A stretch of 40,483 nucleotides of DNA from Acidimicrobiaceae bacterium (GTDB lineage: Bacteria; Actinomycetota; Acidimicrobiia; Acidimicrobiales; RAAP-2), in NCBI GenBank assembly GCA_003132205.1, contig PKWY01000034.1:17425-57907 (forward strand), written 5' to 3'. Made by a program: the position numbers and the translations under genes. Shown in pieces: positions 25,623-34,367 of this stretch. How positions within the stretch are numbered: the stretch's first letter is position 1; each line of letters opens with the position of its first letter. The notes below the pieces were generated by a model. It was not told the DNA's origin. It made no database searches and saw nothing but the letters and a program-made list of their open reading frames with translations.

Positions 25623-27428
25623 TCAGTCCTCGAGTTTCAAGGCGGCGACGAATGCTTCCTGGGGGACTTCGACTCGTCCGAGATTCTTCATGCGCTTCTT
25701 GCCCTCCTTCTGCTTCTCGAGGAGCTTGCGCTTTCGAGTGATGTCGCCGCCGTAACACTTGGCCAGGACGTCCTTGCGCCGGGCCTTCACGGTCTCTCTC
25801 GCGATGACCCGTCCACCGACGGCCGCTTGGATCGGCACGTCGAACATCTGGCGGGGAATGAGCTCCTTCAGGCGCTCAGCCATCTTCCTTCCGTAGTAGT
25901 CGGCGTTCGACCGGTGCACGATCGTGGAGAACGCGTCGACGGGTTCGTGGTTGATCAGCAGGTCCACGCGCACGAGGTTCGACGTGATGTAGCCGCTCTG
26001 CTCGTAGTCGAGGCTCGCGTAGCCCTTGGTCCGGCTCTTCAGCGCGTCGAAGAAGTCGATGACCACCTCGGCGAGCGGAATGGAGTAGCGGATCTCGACG
26101 CGCTCGGTCGAGAGGTAGTCCATCTTGATCATCTCGGCGCGGCGCGACTGGCAGAGGTCCATGACGGTGCCGAGGTACTCCGCCGGGGTGAGGATCGAGA
26201 TGTTGAGCATCGGCTCGTCGATGTGGTCGAGGCGGCTGGGGTCGGGCAGGTCCGTCGGGTTGTCGATCTTCACTTCGCTGCCGTCGGTCAGGTACGCGCG
26301 GTACACCACCGACGGGGCCGTCGCGATGAGGTCGAGGTTGAACTCGCGCTCCAGGCGCTCGCGCACGATCTCCATGTGCAAGAGCCCGAGGAAACCGCAC
26401 CGGAAACCGAAACCCAGGGCGTGGCTCGATTCGGGCTCGTAGGTGATCGAGGCGTCGTTGAGCTTGAGCTTGTCGAGTGCGTCGCGAAGGTCGGGAAGGT
26501 CGTCACCGTCAATGGGGTAGATGCCGCAAAAGACCATGGGCTTGGGGTCGCTGTAGCCGTGGAGGGGTTCGGCCGCGGGCCGCCCCGCTTGGGTGATGGT
26601 CTCGCCCGAGCGGGCCCCGGCGACGTCCTTGATGCCCGCGACGATGAAGCCGACTTCGCCGGGGCCGAGCTGGCCGACGCTGATCATGTCGGGGGTGCGG
26701 ATGCCGATCTCCTCGATCTCGTGGTTCTCGCCCGCCTGCATCATGCGGATCTTCACGTTGTCGCGAAGGGTGCCGTCGATGATCCGGATCGAGCTGATGA
26801 CGCCGCGGTACTGGTCGTAGTACGAATCGAAGATGAGCGCGCGAAGCGGAGCGTCGGGGTCGCCTTTCGGGGCGGGTATCCGCTCGATCACCGCGTGCAG
26901 CAGCTCGGGAATCCCCTCGCCGGTCTTCGCGGAGATCGAGAGGATCTCGTCGGCGGGAAGTCCGAGCACGCGCTCGATCTCCTCCTTGCAGCGCTCCGGG
27001 TCGGCCGCCGGCAGGTCGATCTTGTTGAGCACCGCCACGATCTCCAGGTTGTTCTCGAGCGCCTGGTAGCAGTTCGCGAGCGTCTGGGCCTGGATTCCCT
27101 GGCTCGCGTCCACGAGCAGGACTGCGCCTTCGCACGCCGCGAGCGAGCGCGAGACCTCGTAGCCGAAGTCGACGTGACCGGGCGTGTCGATCAGCTGAAG
27201 GATGTGCCCGTCGTACTTGACCCGCACGTTCTGGGCCTTGATGGTGATGCCTCGCTCTCGCTCGATGTCCATCGAGTCGAGGTACTGGGCGCGCATGAGG
27301 CGAGGGTCCACGGCACCGGTTATCTCCAGAATTCGGTCCGAGAGCGTCGACTTTCCGTGATCGACGTGCGAAATGATGGAAAAATTCCGAATTTTGCTGA
27401 AATCGACAGTCGTTGAAGGAGTTGCCAC
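25623..27428 (-). CDS. lepA: Elongation factor 4 (LepA)
   Basis: A 601-aa translational GTPase that acts on stalled or assembling ribosomes. G1 SHVDHGKST is at 20-28, G3 is DTPGHVDF, and G4 is NKIDLPAAD. The LepA-specific C-terminal domain ends with [25 protein letters not shown]. The GTG start is nine bases after TAGCCT (27438-27443), with no Shine-Dalgarno. It is divergent from rpsT. Confidence 0.97.
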   Translation of the reverse strand: MATPSTTVDFSKIRNFSIISHVDHGKSTLSDRILEITGAVDPRLMRAQYLDSMDIERERGITIKAQNVRVKYDGHILQLIDTPGHVDFGYEVSRSLAACEGAVLLVDASQGIQAQTLANCYQALENNLEIVAVLNKIDLPAADPERCKEEIERVLGLPADEILSISAKTGEGIPELLHAVIERIPAPKGDPDAPLRALIFDSYYDQYRGVISSIRIIDGTLRDNVKIRMMQAGENHEIEEIGIRTPDMISVGQLGPGEVGFIVAGIKDVAGARSGETITQAGRPAAEPLHGYSDPKPMVFCGIYPIDGDDLPDLRDALDKLKLNDASITYEPESSHALGFGFRCGFLGLLHMEIVRERLEREFNLDLIATAPSVVYRAYLTDGSEVKIDNPTDLPDPSRLDHIDEPMLNISILTPAEYLGTVMDLCQSRRAEMIKMDYLSTERVEIRYSIPLAEVVIDFFDALKSRTKGYASLDYEQSGYITSNLVRVDLLINHEPVDAFSTIVHRSNADYYGRKMAERLKELIPRQMFDVPIQAAVGGRVIARETVKARRKDVLAKCYGGDITRKRKLLEKQKEGKKRMKNLGRVEVPQEAFVAALKLED

Positions 27429-27437
27429 GGTGTAGAA

Positions 27438-27443
27438 AGGCTA
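27438..27443 (-). promoter_or_regulatory. -10 box of lepA
   Basis: TAGCCT lies nine bases before the lepA GTG on the reverse strand, so the transcript would be leaderless or nearly so. Confidence 0.45.
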
Positions 27444-27494
27444 CCCGTCCGCGCAGCGCCCCGGTCGAAGTAGAGAGGGTCCCGGCACTCCTGC

Positions 27495-27500
27495 TAGCCT
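27495..27500 (+). promoter_or_regulatory. -10 box of rpsT
   Basis: TAGCCT, about 46 bases before the rpsT GTG. Unlike its neighbours rpsT would carry a leader of about 40 bases with an ACGAGG ribosome site. S20 synthesis is autoregulated in other bacteria, but no hairpin stands out here. Confidence 0.4.
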
Positions 27501-27546
27501 TATGCAGCCCGCCGGACAGTTTCGGCGTACTGATAACGAGGTTTTC

Positions 27547-27810
27547 GTGGCAAATATCAAGAGCCAGATTAAGCGCAACAAGCAGAACATCGTCGACCGC
27601 GACCGCAACAAGGCCGTCAAGTCCGAGCTGCGTACCCGCACCAAGACCGCCATCACTTCTGTCGGCACCGAGAACGAAGAGACCGCCCTGCGCGCCGCCG
27701 TCAAGCGCATCGACATGGCCGCCTCCAAGGGCGTCATCCACAAGAACCAGGCCGCCAACAAGAAGAGCGGCCTGATGAAGCGGATCGCTTCACTTCGCAA
27801 CAACGCCTAG
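27547..27810 (+). CDS. rpsT: 30S ribosomal protein S20
   Basis: An 87-aa, very basic helical protein that binds the 5' and 3' minor domains of 16S rRNA. It begins VANIKSQIKRNKQN and ends GLMKRIASLRNNA, with the usual family length. GTG 27547 has ACGAGG five bases before it; the frame is open 15 codons upstream but that part is leader. It is divergent from lepA, a widespread neighbour. Confidence 0.97.
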   Translation: MANIKSQIKRNKQNIVDRDRNKAVKSELRTRTKTAITSVGTENEETALRAAVKRIDMAASKGVIHKNQAANKKSGLMKRIASLRNNA

Positions 27811-27823
27811 ATCCAGGGTTCCA

Positions 27824-28034
27824 TCCATCGGAGAGTCGCTCTTCGAAGCCGCAGTCCACAGTTCTCCTGGATTCCCCCATTTCTCGAACCCGCACCTACC
27901 CGCCGTCGAGCACCTGGGAGATCCCCCGCGGCCACGCGCGAATCACTCTTCTGCTGTCCAACGACCGTCGACTGCTCGAGGTCGTCGCGCTGACCCGGAC
28001 GGTCCAATCGCGCCGGGGCACCCTCGATGAGTGA
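27824..28034 (+). other. Open coding-like stretch without a start (possible gene remnant)
   Basis: Downstream of rpsT a forward frame is open to TGA 28032-28034. Its later part reads WEIPRGHARITLLLSNDRRL and LLEVVALTRTVQSRRG, with GC-rich third positions like the real genes nearby. No ATG, GTG or TTG precedes it in frame and no family is recognised. It may be the end of a lost gene or chance. The rest of 27811-28058 holds only the hairpin at 28040. Confidence 0.25.
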
Positions 28035-28039
28035 TGAAA

Positions 28040-28057
28040 CCCGTGCCTGCGCACGGG
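28040..28057 (-). terminator. Hairpin after the acyl-ligase/MFS operon
   Basis: CCCGTGC, CTGC, GCACGGG is a perfect 7-bp stem with a 4-base loop. It starts one base after the MFS stop codon (reverse strand) and is followed by TTTC, a weak U-tract. It is the best intrinsic-terminator candidate in the window. Confidence 0.55.
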
Positions 28058-28058
28058 C

Positions 28059-29306
28059 CTAGGACAACTCCATCCCCCGGCTTTCGGGCAGACGCGTCAA
28101 GAGCAGCAGCGTTGGCAGCAGGGGCAAGAAGGTGACCATCGCCGGAAGGCGCAGCCCGGTCTGGCTTGACGTGTGCACGACGTCGCCCACCCAGCCGAAC
28201 AGGCCGAGGCCGCAGACCGCTCCGACGACGCCGGCGACCGTGATCCAGCCGGCGCTCGTCGCGCGAAAGTTGTGCGCGAATATCTCGGTGCTGATCGCGG
28301 TCATCGCCGGCGACAACAGACCCCCGGCCCCGACGCTCAGCACGTAACCGATCACGAAACCGACGCGCCCGCCGCTGTAGGCGTACGTCGACACCACCGC
28401 CGTCGACACGACGCCGAACGCCACGGTCCATCGCCGGCCCATGGTGCGGGCCAGGCGACGGCTGGCGAACAGGCCCGCCAAACCGGCGACCCCGCTCACG
28501 ACCACCACCGTCGCCACGATTGAAGGCTTCATCTTCAATATGCCCTCGCTGTAGACGAACGTGAATCCGCCCGAGGGCCCGGTGATCACTCCGATGGTGA
28601 AGGCCACCGTGGCGACGATGGCGAGCCGACCGCGAGAGTCCGCGGGCACCGCGCCCAGACGGGCCAGCGGGAGCGCGTCGGTCCGCTGTACCGGCTCGGG
28701 AATGACTTTGAGCACCGGCACGATCAGGAGCACCGGCACGAGGGCCAGCGCGAACAGCCAGCGAAACGAGTCCGACCCGCGCACGAGCCCGTGCAGCACC
28801 GCCGAGACGCCGGATCCGATCCCGACCCCCGCGGCCATGATCGCCAGGCGCTGGATCCGAAGCGGCGTGCTCGCCAGTTCCACGGTGATGATCTGCACCA
28901 AGGTCGTCGCGACCGTCAGGAGCGGGCGCGCCAAGGCGAAGCAGAGGACGAACACCCAGTACCCGGGGCTCAACGACGCCGCCGCCGTGATGAGCAGTCC
29001 CAGCACGAGCGTCCGGCGCAGGACCCTCGTGCGGCCCCAGCGGTCCGCGAGCGACGAAAGCGGCAAGGCCCCGAGTGAGGCGACACGCAGCGCCGCGAGC
29101 CCGAGTCCCAATGCCGAGCCCGAGAGCCCGACCGCGCTGCGCAACGAACCACTCTGGGAGAGGTGACCGAAGTGGCTCGCCACGTCGTTCAACGCCGTCG
29201 TGGCGCCGAACTCCGCAAACCCCGCCGCGAGCGCCGCGAGGAAGAGAATCACCGTGACCCGATCGGTCATTCGCGAAAGCGGGCCCGAGATGGCGCGATC
29301 AGGCAC
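28059..29306 (-). CDS. MFS transporter in the acyl-ligase operon
   Basis: About 415 aa with roughly 12 hydrophobic segments. Motif A appears as SSLADRWGRTRVLRR after TM2, and the second half begins near VAFTIGVITGPSGGFTF. I start at GTG 29306 (GAGGC about ten bases upstream); the ATG at 29270 is the other option, while the open frame beyond 29378 overlaps the preceding gene and is not used. The gap to the ligase/acyltransferase gene is 71 bp on the same strand. A lipid or lysophospholipid substrate is inferred only by analogy with LplT of enterobacteria, which is also an MFS protein paired with an acyl-ACP synthetase/acyltransferase. Confidence 0.82.
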   Translation of the reverse strand: MPDRAISGPLSRMTDRVTVILFLAALAAGFAEFGATTALNDVASHFGHLSQSGSLRSAVGLSGSALGLGLAALRVASLGALPLSSLADRWGRTRVLRRTLVLGLLITAAASLSPGYWVFVLCFALARPLLTVATTLVQIITVELASTPLRIQRLAIMAAGVGIGSGVSAVLHGLVRGSDSFRWLFALALVPVLLIVPVLKVIPEPVQRTDALPLARLGAVPADSRGRLAIVATVAFTIGVITGPSGGFTFVYSEGILKMKPSIVATVVVVSGVAGLAGLFASRRLARTMGRRWTVAFGVVSTAVVSTYAYSGGRVGFVIGYVLSVGAGGLLSPAMTAISTEIFAHNFRATSAGWITVAGVVGAVCGLGLFGWVGDVVHTSSQTGLRLPAMVTFLPLLPTLLLLTRLPESRGMELS

Positions 29307-29377
29307 GGTGGCGCCTGCCTCGAACTCGCACCGTCCGATGTTGTCGCGTCCTCGTGCGTTGAGCGCGGCGCATCGGC

Positions 29378-31846
29378 CTAGAGGTCTTCTACGGCTCGAT
29401 ACAACGCTTCGGTCACGTCCGCGTAGTTCATCTGGGGACCGAAGTACATTGGCTGGCCGATCCGCACGGTCACGCGACTGCGCCGTTTCGGCCACTTTGC
29501 GTGCAGCGGCACGGTGCCGGCGAGGCCGATGGTCTTGACGGGGATCACGGGCACGCCGAGGCTGACGGCGAGCAGTCCGATGCCCGACTTGAAGGGCTGC
29601 AGCCGCCCGGTGGTGCTCAGTCGGCCCTCGGGAGAGATCAGCACGTTCCAGCCCCGGTCGACCATCTCGCCCACGTACTCGAGGCTCGGCAGGTACGGCT
29701 CGCTGCGCGCGAAGCTGAAGCCCGCGAAGCAGACCCGCGCCAGCAGCGCCAGCATCTTGTGGTCGCGAAGCACGTCGTCGGCGGTCGCCACGGCGAGGCG
29801 CGTGCGGATCGTTCGGGGCAGGGCGTGATAGACGACCGGTCCGTCGAAGTCATCGCTGTGGTTGAAGATGAACAGCGCGGGGCCCTTGAAGTCCGCCAGC
29901 CCCTCGCCGCCCTCGACACTCGTCCTGACCCAGATTCTGACAATGCCCCGCAGCACCGTTTCGCGAAGGCCGTTTCCGACGAACCTCACCCATCGCCAGT
30001 AGGGCCAGTGCGGAGCGCGGACCGACGCTTCCACGGGACTCCCCTCGCCCGCCAGTTGGCGCAGTTCCTCGACGGTGGTCTCGGGGGTGACGGCGTCATC
30101 GGAGATGGAGACTCCAAGCTGCTCCTCGAGCATGGAGATGGCGGTGAGCCGTCGCAGCGAGTCGAGGCCGAGGTCGGCCAGGCGGTCCGAGTCGTTGATC
30201 ACCGCGCCCGGGTCGTCCAGGCTCAGGCGGATGACGTGGACCAAGGGGTCCTCGCCGGCCTCGAAGCGACCTGGCTTCGCCGGCGCCACGGCTTCGCCGG
30301 CGTTGGCCCACTCCTCGACCTGGCGCCGGTCGATCTTGAGCAGTCGCGTGCGGGGAAAATCGCTCTCCGGCCAGCGCCGCCAGCCATCGATGTGTTGAAA
30401 GGGCTCGAGCTGGGCGTTGATGCGCGCGATGGCGTCATTGACGACTTGATCCGGCCCGTCGGCGACCAGCACCGCCAGGACCGACTCCCCCTTTTGGTCC
30501 TTGAGCCCGACGATGCAGATTTCGCGTATGAGCGGCTCCTTCTCGGCGACCACTTCGACGTCCTCGGGAAAGACCTTCAGGCCGCTGCTGCGCACGACGG
30601 CGAACTTGAGCCGACCTTGAATGAACAGCCAGCCATCCTCGAGCCGCCCGACGTCGCCCGTGCGGAACCAGCCGTCCTCGGTGAACGCGGCGCGGGTCGC
30701 TGATTCGTCGTGCCAGTACCCGTGAAAGACGCTGGGGCCCTCCGCTTGGATCTCGCCGTCTTCGCCTATTCGCAACTGCACGTTGTCGAGCGCCCTGCCC
30801 GCCGAGTCGAGACGTCGCTCGCTCAGGCCGTTGCCGCTGAGGATCGGCGACGTCTCGGTGAGGCCGTAACCCTGCACCATGAGAACGCCCATGCGCTCCC
30901 ACGTCGTCGCGACGTCGATGGGAATGGGCGCGCCACCGGTGACCACGATGCGCAGGCATCCGCCCAGCTGTGAGTGGACGCTGTGGAAGAGGATCCTTCG
31001 CAGTGCGAACGGCAGATGGCCCGCGATCCTCAACGTCGTCTGGAACAGCTTGGCTTGCCCTCGTTCTTGGGCGGTCTGTTGGATCCTCTCGAGCATGAGC
31101 GAGAGAAGCTGCGGGATGGCGAGCATCACGTTGATCTGGTAGTCCCCCAGGCTCTGCACAATTGCCTGGGGGGTGACTCGAGGCATGTAGAAGATGCTGG
31201 CGCCGCGCGCCAGGACCGACAGGCTGCCGGACATCTCGTACATGTGGGAAAGCGGCAGGACCGACAGAAGACGCCAGTCCTGTCCGACATCGATTCTCGC
31301 GAGAATGCCCGCGATGTTGGCGAGGATGTTCTCCTGGGTGAGCACCACGCCCTTGGGGTCAGCCGTTGTTCCCGAGGTGAACACGATGACGGCCGGCCAC
31401 TCCGGTTCCACGGCGACGGCGGGGGCGCTGCGCGGGGAGTCGGCGACGAGCGCGCCGAGCTCGTCCAGGAAATGCGTGGCGAAGTCCGAACCGCCGTCCA
31501 GATGAAGGTTTCTGCCCGCGAACACGATCTTCGGGGACGTCTCTCGGGCGAAGCGCATCGTCACCTCGGCCGAGCTGCTCGCGTCAACGGGGACGAGCAC
31601 CCCCCCGATGAGCAGGGTCCCAAGAAGCAGCTCCACCCATTCGGGCGAATTGGTCGCGACGACCATGACCCGGTCGCCCCGCTGCACGCCTGATGCGATC
31701 AGGTAGTGCGCCGTCTGGTACGAGCGCAGCCGCAGTTCGTGGTGAGTGACCCTCTCGATCTTCAGGAAGGACCTGCTGGTCAGGGCCAGATTCCCGGCGA
31801 ACTGGTCCAGGTCAGCGACGTAGTCGCTGAAGGTGCGCTGGTTCAT
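29378..31846 (-). CDS. Trimodular acyl-AMP ligase / acyl carrier / PlsC acyltransferase
   Basis: An 822-aa fusion. Residues 1-515 are an ANL adenylating domain: TSGTTADPKGV near 157-167, GYGLTET at 326-332, TGD at 396-398, GRLKFAVVRSSGLKVFPED, and the catalytic Lys504 in LLKIDRR. Residues 530-600 are a carrier domain with LGLDSL, Ser563 being the phosphopantetheine site. Residues 610-822 are a PlsC-type acyltransferase: NHSDDFD (662-668; NH-x4-D), FAR, SPEGRLS (738-744, a variant of FPEGTRS) and VPVIPVKTIG. The expected cycle is fatty acid to acyl-AMP, to acyl-carrier in cis, to a lysolipid or other alcohol acceptor. The ATG overlaps the acpS stop (ATGA); the longer open frame is antisense to real features and rejected. 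E. coli Aas has the ligase and PlsC in opposite order and no carrier. Confidence 0.9.
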   Translation of the reverse strand: MNQRTFSDYVADLDQFAGNLALTSRSFLKIERVTHHELRLRSYQTAHYLIASGVQRGDRVMVVATNSPEWVELLLGTLLIGGVLVPVDASSSAEVTMRFARETSPKIVFAGRNLHLDGGSDFATHFLDELGALVADSPRSAPAVAVEPEWPAVIVFTSGTTADPKGVVLTQENILANIAGILARIDVGQDWRLLSVLPLSHMYEMSGSLSVLARGASIFYMPRVTPQAIVQSLGDYQINVMLAIPQLLSLMLERIQQTAQERGQAKLFQTTLRIAGHLPFALRRILFHSVHSQLGGCLRIVVTGGAPIPIDVATTWERMGVLMVQGYGLTETSPILSGNGLSERRLDSAGRALDNVQLRIGEDGEIQAEGPSVFHGYWHDESATRAAFTEDGWFRTGDVGRLEDGWLFIQGRLKFAVVRSSGLKVFPEDVEVVAEKEPLIREICIVGLKDQKGESVLAVLVADGPDQVVNDAIARINAQLEPFQHIDGWRRWPESDFPRTRLLKIDRRQVEEWANAGEAVAPAKPGRFEAGEDPLVHVIRLSLDDPGAVINDSDRLADLGLDSLRRLTAISMLEEQLGVSISDDAVTPETTVEELRQLAGEGSPVEASVRAPHWPYWRWVRFVGNGLRETVLRGIVRIWVRTSVEGGEGLADFKGPALFIFNHSDDFDGPVVYHALPRTIRTRLAVATADDVLRDHKMLALLARVCFAGFSFARSEPYLPSLEYVGEMVDRGWNVLISPEGRLSTTGRLQPFKSGIGLLAVSLGVPVIPVKTIGLAGTVPLHAKWPKRRSRVTVRIGQPMYFGPQMNYADVTEALYRAVEDL

Positions 31847-32157
31847 TTCTCTAACCGCATCGCCAGGGCGACGACGTACTCTGCCGTGCGCGAGAGCGAG
31901 ACCGCGAAACGTTGGCCCTCGAAGCTGGCGTGGGGCGAACCCGAGGCGTCCAAGGTAATCATGACGTTGGTCAGCGATTGGCTGGGCGCCTCGGCGGCCT
32001 TGTAGACCGCCTCCTTCGCCGCCCACATGCCCGCCAACTGATCCACGTCCCGGTGCTGCACCGCTGCCTCACCGAAGGCCCTCTTCACGAGATTGGCGCC
32101 ACCGATTTCCAGTTGCCGACGGAACTCGGGGATGCTCACCAGGTCGATTCCGATCAT
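31843..32157 (-). CDS. acpS: Holo-ACP synthase (4'-phosphopantetheinyl transferase)
   Basis: A 104-aa AcpS-type enzyme that moves phosphopantetheine from CoA to a carrier serine. IGIDLVSI gives the Mg2+-binding Asp5, and GMWAAKEAVYKA gives Glu49 and the CoA-binding Lys. It is slightly shorter than most AcpS proteins (about 120 aa). The GTGGAG near the ATG may serve as the ribosome site. Overlap with the following gene suggests that it modifies the carrier domain of that protein, possibly besides the main fatty-acid ACP. Confidence 0.9.
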   Translation of the reverse strand: MIGIDLVSIPEFRRQLEIGGANLVKRAFGEAAVQHRDVDQLAGMWAAKEAVYKAAEAPSQSLTNVMITLDASGSPHASFEGQRFAVSLSRTAEYVVALAMRLEK

Positions 32158-32220
32158 GCTCCACGCCTCTAATCAAAGCGAGCGTCACCGACGAATCGGA
32201 ACCGCTCACCCCTTCTACGG

Positions 32221-32235
32221 GCCAGGCACCCTGGC
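32221..32235. repeat. Short hairpin between holA and acpS
   Basis: GCCAGG, CAC, CCTGGC: a perfect 6-bp stem with no T-tract on either strand, in the 174-bp gap after holA. It could weakly terminate holA transcription or be chance. Nothing else is seen in the gap. Confidence 0.3.
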
Positions 32236-32331
32236 GAGTTCAATCGAATCCTATGACGCACCGCGTCGCCGGACACGGAGTGGGCCCGCCGGCATCGCTC
32301 AGGCCCAGCACCGACAAGAGCCGGGACTCTC

Positions 32332-33345
32332 CTAGCGGCGCCTCGCGCTCTGGGTCATCTTCGCGAGCCGGGCGACCAACACCTCAATGACGGTCAGTTC
32401 GGTGACGTCGAGGTCGGTATTCAGGTCCCGGCCGCCGTAACTCACGCCGCCCTTCAGGTCGACGTCGGCGTTGGCGATCATGTGCACCGCCGCGCTGATG
32501 CGCTCGGCCCCGATGCGCTGGGACACGCGAAGGGCCTTGCCGGCGGGATACCGGTTGATCCCGAGCAGCGCTGCGGCTTCGTCGTCGCCTCGCACGCCAC
32601 TTCCCTCGAGTCGGGCCATCCGCAGGTAGTGGCGCTGCAGCATGTTGACGATCTGGAGGCCAGCCCGGCCCTTCGAGTCGAGCATCCTTCGCGCCACCAC
32701 GATCGCCTTGGTAGCGTCGCCGTTGTCGATGGCGTCGGTGAGGTCCCATTCGGGCACGTCGCCGGCGTCGCCCAGATAGGGCTCCACGTGGGTGAAGTTG
32801 AGCGGTGCGGATCCGTAGATCGACTGGAGCGACCGGGCCAGTGAATCAACGCGGGCGATGTCGTCGCCCACCTTGTCAGAGATCCGCTGCGCGGTCGCGC
32901 GATCGATCGTGACTCGGTACTCGGCCAACTTCGCCTCGACGAACGCGACCCGGTCCTGGGACCGGGTCCCGACATTGACTTCGACGACTTCGCCAGCCGC
33001 CTTCACGAGCTTGTTGGCCTTCGTTCCAACGACGCCGATCACCAGCACCGTGTCCGGGGCGGGGTCGTTCATCCACTGCAGGATCTGCGCGACCTCTTCG
33101 GCGACGAGCGACTGGGCGTCTCGCACGACCACCACCCTGCGCTCTACGAGAAAGGGCGGCGTGTTGAGGGCCTCCATTACCTGGGAGGCGACCGATACCG
33201 CCCCCGACGACGTGACGTCCTTCGCGGTGAAGTCCTGTAGTGCGAATGAGGGATCGAGGTCCCCCAGGGCGCTCGCGACGACGTTGTGCAGCGCGTCGTA
33301 GACCATCGTGGCGTCGGTGCCCACCACCACGAAGGAACTAGACAC
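32332..33345 (-). CDS. holA: DNA polymerase III delta subunit
   Basis: A 337-aa clamp-loader subunit that opens the beta clamp. The family pattern is present: an N-terminal ATPase-like domain with a conserved TPPFLVERRVVVVRDA segment, VLVIGVVGTKANKLVK, ISDKVGDDIARVDSLARSL (middle lid domain), and the C-terminal collar helices with GLQIVNMLQRHYLRMARL. The GTG start shares one base with the stop of the folP-like gene (TAGTG). A position near rpsT and lepA is typical for holA. Confidence 0.9.
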   Translation of the reverse strand: MSSSFVVVGTDATMVYDALHNVVASALGDLDPSFALQDFTAKDVTSSGAVSVASQVMEALNTPPFLVERRVVVVRDAQSLVAEEVAQILQWMNDPAPDTVLVIGVVGTKANKLVKAAGEVVEVNVGTRSQDRVAFVEAKLAEYRVTIDRATAQRISDKVGDDIARVDSLARSLQSIYGSAPLNFTHVEPYLGDAGDVPEWDLTDAIDNGDATKAIVVARRMLDSKGRAGLQIVNMLQRHYLRMARLEGSGVRGDDEAAALLGINRYPAGKALRVSQRIGAERISAAVHMIANADVDLKGGVSYGGRDLNTDLDVTELTVIEVLVARLAKMTQSARRR

Positions 33346-34202
33346 TAGGCAGCCTCCAGGATCCGGGCCAAGGCGTCTCGCACCCGAACTGTTCCCGCCA
33401 CGTCATGGACACGAACGATACGGGACCCGCCCGCAATCCCGAGCGCGGTCGCGCCGAGCGAGGCCTCGCGGCGTTCGTTCACCGCCAGATCGAACATGAC
33501 GCCGAGAAAGGTCTTGTTCGACGCCGAGAGCAGCAGCGGCGAACCGAGTCCGGCGAGACTCGACGAATCGCGCAGGAGCTGCAGCGACTGCCCGGCGGTC
33601 TTTCCCAGGTCGAGCCCGGCGTCGACGATGATCCGGTCGCTCGTGACTCCGGCGTCGAGCGCCCACTGGCGCCGCTCGAGCAGGAACTGACGCACGGTCG
33701 AAGTGACGTCGTCGTAGTGCGGGTTCGGGTCCGCCACGCGCGGGCGGAGCCGAATATGCGTCGCGACAACGGTCGCCTTCGCGTCCGCGGCGACGCAGAG
33801 ATAGTCCGGGTCGGCGAAGCCGCTGATGTCGTTTCCCACGCAGGCACCCTCTTGGAAACAGGCCTTCGCCACCGCGGCCCGCCACGTGTCGATGCTAATG
33901 GGCACGTCGAAGCGCTTCTTCAGCTGCGCGACCACCGGCACTACGCGCTCGAGCTCCTCGGCTTCGGTGACCTCGTCACCGGGTCCGGCCTTCACCCCAC
34001 CCACGTCCAAGAGGTCCGCCCCGTCACGTACCAACTGGTCAGCGCGGGTGAAGAACGCGTCCAGATCGAACGTCGCCGCGGGCTCGTAGAAGGAGTCCTT
34101 GGTCCGGTTGAGGATGCCCATCACGAGAGCGCGCGTCGTGACGTCAAAGGTCCTGTCCCCCATCGTGAGGCGGAGTTGCTCGCCCGGGTGGTATGCCTTC
34201 AT
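33345..34202 (-). CDS. Dihydropteroate synthase homologue, FolP2 type
   Basis: A 285-aa TIM-barrel protein of the DHPS family. VMGILNRTKDSFYE replaces the usual GILNvTPDSF, and DVGGVKAGPG replaces the GGESTRPG loop of true folate DHPS. NDISGF, ISIDTW and the C-terminal RIVRVHDV are kept, while SNKTFLG replaces SRKxFxG. The GGVKAGPG loop is the pattern of actinobacterial FolP2; the mycobacterial member lacks DHPS activity according to published work. A role in folate synthesis is therefore doubtful. It is coupled to holA by a one-base overlap; the APH-type gene diverges upstream. Confidence 0.85.
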   Translation of the reverse strand: MKAYHPGEQLRLTMGDRTFDVTTRALVMGILNRTKDSFYEPAATFDLDAFFTRADQLVRDGADLLDVGGVKAGPGDEVTEAEELERVVPVVAQLKKRFDVPISIDTWRAAVAKACFQEGACVGNDISGFADPDYLCVAADAKATVVATHIRLRPRVADPNPHYDDVTSTVRQFLLERRQWALDAGVTSDRIIVDAGLDLGKTAGQSLQLLRDSSSLAGLGSPLLLSASNKTFLGVMFDLAVNERREASLGATALGIAGGSRIVRVHDVAGTVRVRDALARILEAA

Positions 34203-34299
34203 CGGGCGCGACGTCGGGTGTTGAGGTCGGCAATAGACGGATCGCCTGAACAGTTTCTCGCTGTGGACTTGCGCAGAAGGGTGCTATTTGCGTTGCTCA

Positions 34300-34319
34300 C
34301 GCCGTTCAGCCTAACGGCG
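34300..34319. promoter_or_regulatory. Inverted repeat between folP-like and APH-type genes
   Basis: CGCCGTT, CAGCCT, AACGGCG is a perfect 7-bp inverted repeat in the 165-bp divergent region, 34 bp upstream of the forward -10 box. It could be an operator or a hairpin. No regulator gene is adjacent. Confidence 0.35.
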
Positions 34320-34353
34320 CCGATGGTGAGCGGGGAGGGTGCCCCACCACTGT

Positions 34354-34359
34354 TAGCCT
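34354..34359 (+). promoter_or_regulatory. -10 box of the APH/PAC2/SDR operon (leaderless)
   Basis: TAGCCT, eight bases, then ATG 34368; no Shine-Dalgarno. Confidence 0.5.
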
Positions 34360-34367
34360 CGGCGATT

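Noticed and set aside
25827..27416. 529-codon forward frame across lepA
   Set aside because: Shadow of lepA; composition is typical of an antisense frame (rich in V, D, R, L, A, H) with no recognisable domain.
33405..34367. Long N-terminal extension of the APH-type kinase
   Set aside because: The extension is antisense to the folP-like gene, and a -10 box lies just before ATG 34368.
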